The translations under genes and the position numbers were made by a program. A DNA stretch of 8,836 bases from positions 1-8,836 of the forward strand of contig MGRY01000013.1 of NCBI GenBank assembly GCA_001799045.1, written 5' to 3'. This DNA is from Deltaproteobacteria bacterium RIFCSPLOWO2_02_56_12 (GTDB taxonomy: Bacteria; Desulfobacterota; Binatia; UBA9968). Below, piece after piece: positions 6,529 to 8,836 of the stretch (positions are counted from its first letter, which is position 1; every line of letters starts with the position of its first letter). Under the pieces are notes generated by a model. That model was not told where the DNA came from, did not search any database, and saw only the letters and a program-made list of their open reading frames with translations.

Positions 6529-7251
6529 TCACGGCATCTCTTCCAGCAGCCGTCCGTAACCTTTGACCGGCGCGCGGATGTGGAGCCGCTTCTGCGTAGC
6601 CCAAACCTGGGCCGGGATGCTGGAAACGACGTTCGTTTGGAGATCCCGTTCCAACAGCTCTATAATTGGAAGATTGTGCCATCCTGCCCCAAGCATGTAG
6701 ATCCCATCCGCCCCGCCGGATTCAATAAAGACCTTTTTGGCGAAGGCGTAGATTTCGTCCGGGGGAATTTTTCCCGCATCTGCAAAGGGAACGTCGAGTC
6801 CTTTCATGGCCGCGACCTCGAAGCCGCCGTCTTCGAGGAACCTGGCGAACTTCCGGTTCAGATCGTCTTTGAAATAGGTGATCCCCACCAGCCTTCTAAT
6901 GCCTAATGCCCGGAACGCCTCCACTTGCGCGATCGTGGCGGTAAGCACGGTCACCCCGTATTTTTGCGTGAGCTGCGTTGCCGTCTCGGCATCAGCGCCG
7001 TATCCATGCACCATCGTTGGAGGGGCGCCCATAATCATTACGATGTCGGCGCCTAATTTGGCCAGTTTGGCCACCTTCTTTTCCGCGATAGCCAAGGCAT
7101 CCTGGAATTCCTGATCGGTTCCGGCGCTGACGCCCACATGAAGAGCGATAAAACCCACTCCTTCAGGCATCAGTTTGATAAAACTTTCCGTGGAGCCAGG
7201 CCGGTAGGTCGGTTTGACCAGGCCGACGATGCCGCGCGCGCCGTAATACAT
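6529..7251 (-). CDS. arylmalonate decarboxylase / maleate isomerase superfamily protein, cysteine-free copy
   Basis: A 240-residue protein, the same length as Bordetella arylmalonate decarboxylase (AMDase). Seen: GADIVMIMGAPPTM (residues 67-80) aligns with the AMDase Gly74-Thr75-Ser76 region, Tyr126 in GITYFKDDLN matches AMDase Tyr126, ADGIYMLGAGW (181-191) aligns with the DGILLSC segment, and the C-terminus ends KGYGRLLEEMP like the AMDase PGYGRLF. The catalytic cysteine (AMDase Cys188) is glycine here, and the whole protein contains no cysteine. AMDase-type decarboxylation and two-cysteine racemisation or isomerisation are therefore not expected by the known mechanisms. It could be a partner subunit, a ligand-binding pseudoenzyme, or use another residue such as His192. 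A GGAGG at 7257-7261 precedes the ATG. It lies between its cysteine-bearing paralogue and the binding-protein gene. Confidence 0.85.
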   Translation of the reverse strand: MYYGARGIVGLVKPTYRPGSTESFIKLMPEGVGFIALHVGVSAGTDQEFQDALAIAEKKVAKLAKLGADIVMIMGAPPTMVHGYGADAETATQLTQKYGVTVLTATIAQVEAFRALGIRRLVGITYFKDDLNRKFARFLEDGGFEVAAMKGLDVPFADAGKIPPDEIYAFAKKVFIESGGADGIYMLGAGWHNLPIIELLERDLQTNVVSSIPAQVWATQKRLHIRAPVKGYGRLLEEMP

Positions 7252-7359
7252 GGGAACCTCCTTAATTCCTAAAATCCCTTATGCTCATTGAAAGCGCCGA
7301 TCAAGTTGGATCATTGAGCCAGCCCTTTTCGCTCTCAGGGCATCGCCGCGGCCAGGATC
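7252..7359. other. 108-base gap between the two AMDase-like genes, with an inverted repeat
   Basis: The gap holds no gene. GCTCATTGA at 7283-7291 and TCATTGAGC at 7311-7319 are inverted repeats with one central mismatch and a 19-base spacer. The motif TCATTGA is also present twice in direct orientation. It could be an RNA processing or attenuation hairpin, or a regulator site for the downstream gene; no T-tract follows it on the coding strand. Confidence 0.3.
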
Positions 7360-8082
7360 TCAGCGCAGTGACGCGAGCAGGCTCCCGTATCCCCGAATAT
7401 CCTCCTTGATATGCAGGCGGTAAAGCGCATACCAGATATTGCACAGAGTACTGCTTAACGCCGCCTTGCCGGTCTCCCTCTCCAAGAGATCAATCGTGCT
7501 TACCGTGGGCCAGCGGTTACAAGGGAGAAATATCCCGTCCGCATCGGGGGCGGAGAAATAGACTCTTCTCGCAATCCTGTAGGCGGCATGGTCGGGCTGA
7601 TTCGCCAACTCCGAGTTGAGCTCAATTCCAAGCCCCTCCGCCTTCAGGACTTGAAAACCCGAGGCGGTCAAAAAATCACCCACCCGTTTGGTAAGGTTAT
7701 CCGGATAGGGGCTTGCCACCACCACCTTTTTCAGCCCCATATGCTTCAGGGCCTCCACTTCACAGGTCATTCCTGCGGCCACCGGTACTCCAACCTTAGC
7801 CTCTAACTTAGCCGCAATCTCCCGATCGCTACCATGCCCCAGCCGGGTAAACAGGGGCGAGCCGCCAATGATGATAAACTCTGCGCCTGTCTCGGCAAGA
7901 TCGATGGTGGCTTCCTCTATTCGCGCGAGCTGCCTTTCCAGATGATCGTCGACCAGCCGGCGGATCGTTCCGGTGGTATTCAACAGCATAAAGCCATCCG
8001 GAAGAATCCGATAGAACTCATAGACAAAGGTGTCACCCCGCGAGGGAGCGACATGCCCTATTCTTGCTCTCCATCCAACCAT
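7360..8082 (-). CDS. arylmalonate decarboxylase / maleate isomerase superfamily enzyme, cysteine-bearing copy
   Basis: A 240-residue cytoplasmic enzyme of the Asp/Glu racemase superfamily, closest by eye to arylmalonate decarboxylase. Seen: GAEFIIIGGSPLF (residues 66-78) places Gly74 and Ser75 at the AMDase Gly74 and Thr75 positions (dioxyanion hole), Tyr126 in ASPYPDNL matches AMDase Tyr126, and ADGIFLPCNRW (181-191) puts Cys188 exactly at the catalytic cysteine. The end reads RGYGSLLASLR, the family's GYG closing motif. Having a glycine rather than a second cysteine at position 74 favours a decarboxylase-type over a two-cysteine racemase or maleate isomerase mechanism; this is inference, and Pro76 replaces the AMDase Ser76. 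A GAGGAG (8089-8094) lies 6 bases before the ATG. The Nudix gene ends 26 bases upstream and the cysteine-free paralogue follows. The natural substrate is unknown. Confidence 0.87.
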   Translation of the reverse strand: MVGWRARIGHVAPSRGDTFVYEFYRILPDGFMLLNTTGTIRRLVDDHLERQLARIEEATIDLAETGAEFIIIGGSPLFTRLGHGSDREIAAKLEAKVGVPVAAGMTCEVEALKHMGLKKVVVASPYPDNLTKRVGDFLTASGFQVLKAEGLGIELNSELANQPDHAAYRIARRVYFSAPDADGIFLPCNRWPTVSTIDLLERETGKAALSSTLCNIWYALYRLHIKEDIRGYGSLLASLR

Positions 8083-8108
8083 CTTTTGCTCCTCTTCTGA
8101 TTGACCGT

Positions 8109-8549
8109 TTATACCCGATGGGCTTCCGGTTCAAGCTCAGCCGTCGCCGCTTTCTCTCTCTCCAACAACGGGAGCACTTTCTGAAAGAACTCGCGGTCCC
8201 CTTCGAAGGTCCCGTCCATTTTGCAGATCTCGTCAACCGTGAGCCAGCGGGCGGCGCTCACCTCCCGCTTCTCGATCACCAGTTCGCCGCCAATGTATTC
8301 AGCGAGCCACCAGTGCAGTCTGAAAGTTCCACGCGATGTGATGTTTTCCCACACCTTGCGCAACGGCCGCACCGTCAACCCGACTTCCTCCATCGCCTCG
8401 CGAACCACGGCTGCCTCCTGGCTCTCTCCGGGCTCGACCTCCCCGCTAACCGGCGCCCAATACCCCCCGCCCCGCACGGTCGGCGCCCTTTGGATCAGGA
8501 GCACCTTGTCACCGTTCGTTATGACCGCAACAATCGCGTCAAGCAGCAT
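8109..8549 (-). CDS. Nudix hydrolase
   Basis: A 146-residue Nudix-fold pyrophosphohydrolase. Seen: a complete Nudix box, with Gly36, Glu42, Arg50-Glu51, Glu54-Glu55 and Gly57-Leu58 in the exact GX5EX7REUXEEXGU spacing, preceded by the strand VLLIQRAP (17-23) and GGYWAPVSG. All metal-binding glutamates are present. The family cleaves nucleoside diphosphates linked to other groups; the substrate here is not predictable. A GTG at 8672 would extend the frame by 41 residues, but that extension lies over the toxin gene and is low-complexity in family terms, so ATG 8549, directly before the first core strand, is preferred; its ribosome binding site is weak. It starts 22 bases after the toxin stop and ends 26 bases before the AMDase-like gene, so it may link the two parts by co-transcription. 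Confidence 0.9.
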   Translation of the reverse strand: MLLDAIVAVITNGDKVLLIQRAPTVRGGGYWAPVSGEVEPGESQEAAVVREAMEEVGLTVRPLRKVWENITSRGTFRLHWWLAEYIGGELVIEKREVSAARWLTVDEICKMDGTFEGDREFFQKVLPLLEREKAATAELEPEAHRV

Positions 8550-8571
8550 CTTATTATGAACCAGCGTGCGG

Positions 8572-8836
8572 TTAGGGTCTCGCGACTCGCTGTTTCCAGT
8601 AGCCGGGTTCACGGCTGCAGTGCATGACAGCCACGATGAGAACAAAGTCCGGCTCGACAGTATAAAGAACACCGTAGGGAAAAACTCGCGTGAGACAGCG
8701 GCGAACGTCCTCGTCGAGGATTCGCCACCTGGTTGGTGCTTCGAGAATGCGCTGCATGGTTTCTTCTACGGCCTCAACGAACCGCAGGGCAAGCCCGGGA
8801 TCATGCTCGGCGTAGTGGAGGGCGGCTTGCTGGTAC
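8572..8836 (-). CDS. ParE/RelE-family toxin of a type II toxin-antitoxin system, N-terminus outside window
   Basis: The frame is open to the window edge (first full codon at 8835-8833), giving 87 residues, nearly a full ParE-type toxin of about 95-100. Seen: YAEHDPGLALRFVEAVEETM, then RILEAPTRWR, and the C-terminal pattern FPYGVLYTVE followed by VLIVAVMHCSREPGYWKQR, which is the ParE-like core strand and its closing His-x-x-Arg-x-Pro-x-Tyr-Trp segment. ParE members act on DNA gyrase, RelE members on ribosome-bound mRNA; the sequence fits the ParE branch better, but the target is not proven. The antitoxin gene usually precedes the toxin and would lie beyond base 8836. An ATG at 8757 is internal. 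Confidence 0.85.
   Translation of the reverse strand, partial: YQQAALHYAEHDPGLALRFVEAVEETMQRILEAPTRWRILDEDVRRCLTRVFPYGVLYTVEPDFVLIVAVMHCSREPGYWKQRVARP

Noticed and set aside
5701..6906. A 401-codon open frame on the plus strand
   Set aside because: It runs antisense across two well-supported genes (binding protein and cysteine-free AMDase-like protein), shows no recognisable motif, and is explained by the codon bias of those genes.
6529..7251. Possibility that the cysteine-free copy is a decaying pseudogene
   Set aside because: The frame is intact at full family length, has a strong ribosome binding site, and keeps other family residues including Tyr126 and the terminal GYG motif.
8550..8672. 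N-terminal extension of the Nudix protein from a GTG at 8672
   Set aside because: The extension overlaps the conserved C-terminal coding part of the ParE-like toxin in another frame and precedes the normal Nudix core start; ATG 8549 gives a typical length.

Overview
The window reads as a piece of chromosome from an uncultured, probably Gram-negative (diderm) bacterium that lives on small organic acids. The diderm inference rests on two binding-protein-dependent transporters of the periplasmic type; the complete binding protein has an ordinary signal peptide and no lipobox. No rRNA, tRNA, phage, IS or CRISPR signal is visible, and I cannot name a lineage from sequence alone. Genes on two opposing blocks converge near position 3030.

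Right-pointing block (1-2993): the 3' end of tctC, then tctB and tctA, make a tripartite tricarboxylate transporter (TTT) operon. After a 162-base gap comes a small carboxymuconolactone-decarboxylase-fold (CMD) protein. A GC-rich hairpin lies between the convergent stop codons.

Left-pointing block (8836-3058, read right to left): the C-terminal part of a ParE/RelE-type toxin, a Nudix hydrolase, two tandem 240-residue proteins of the arylmalonate decarboxylase (AMDase) / maleate isomerase / Asp-Glu racemase superfamily, an iron-type (family 1) periplasmic binding protein, and a TauB/SsuB-type ABC ATPase. After a 147-base gap there is a secreted alpha/beta hydrolase. Spacings from the Nudix gene to the ATPase are 26, 108, 30 and 9 bases (the last two counted from the chosen binding-protein start), which suggests one transcription unit or two closely coupled ones.

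How the genes may work together (inference): the left block looks like an uptake-plus-catabolism cassette in which the binding protein and ATPase import a carboxylate-type compound and the two AMDase-like enzymes decarboxylate or isomerise it. No permease gene is present. The most interesting point is the pair itself. The first copy keeps the cysteine expected at the AMDase Cys188 position. The second copy has glycine there and contains no cysteine anywhere, so it is either a pseudoenzyme partner or a member with different chemistry.
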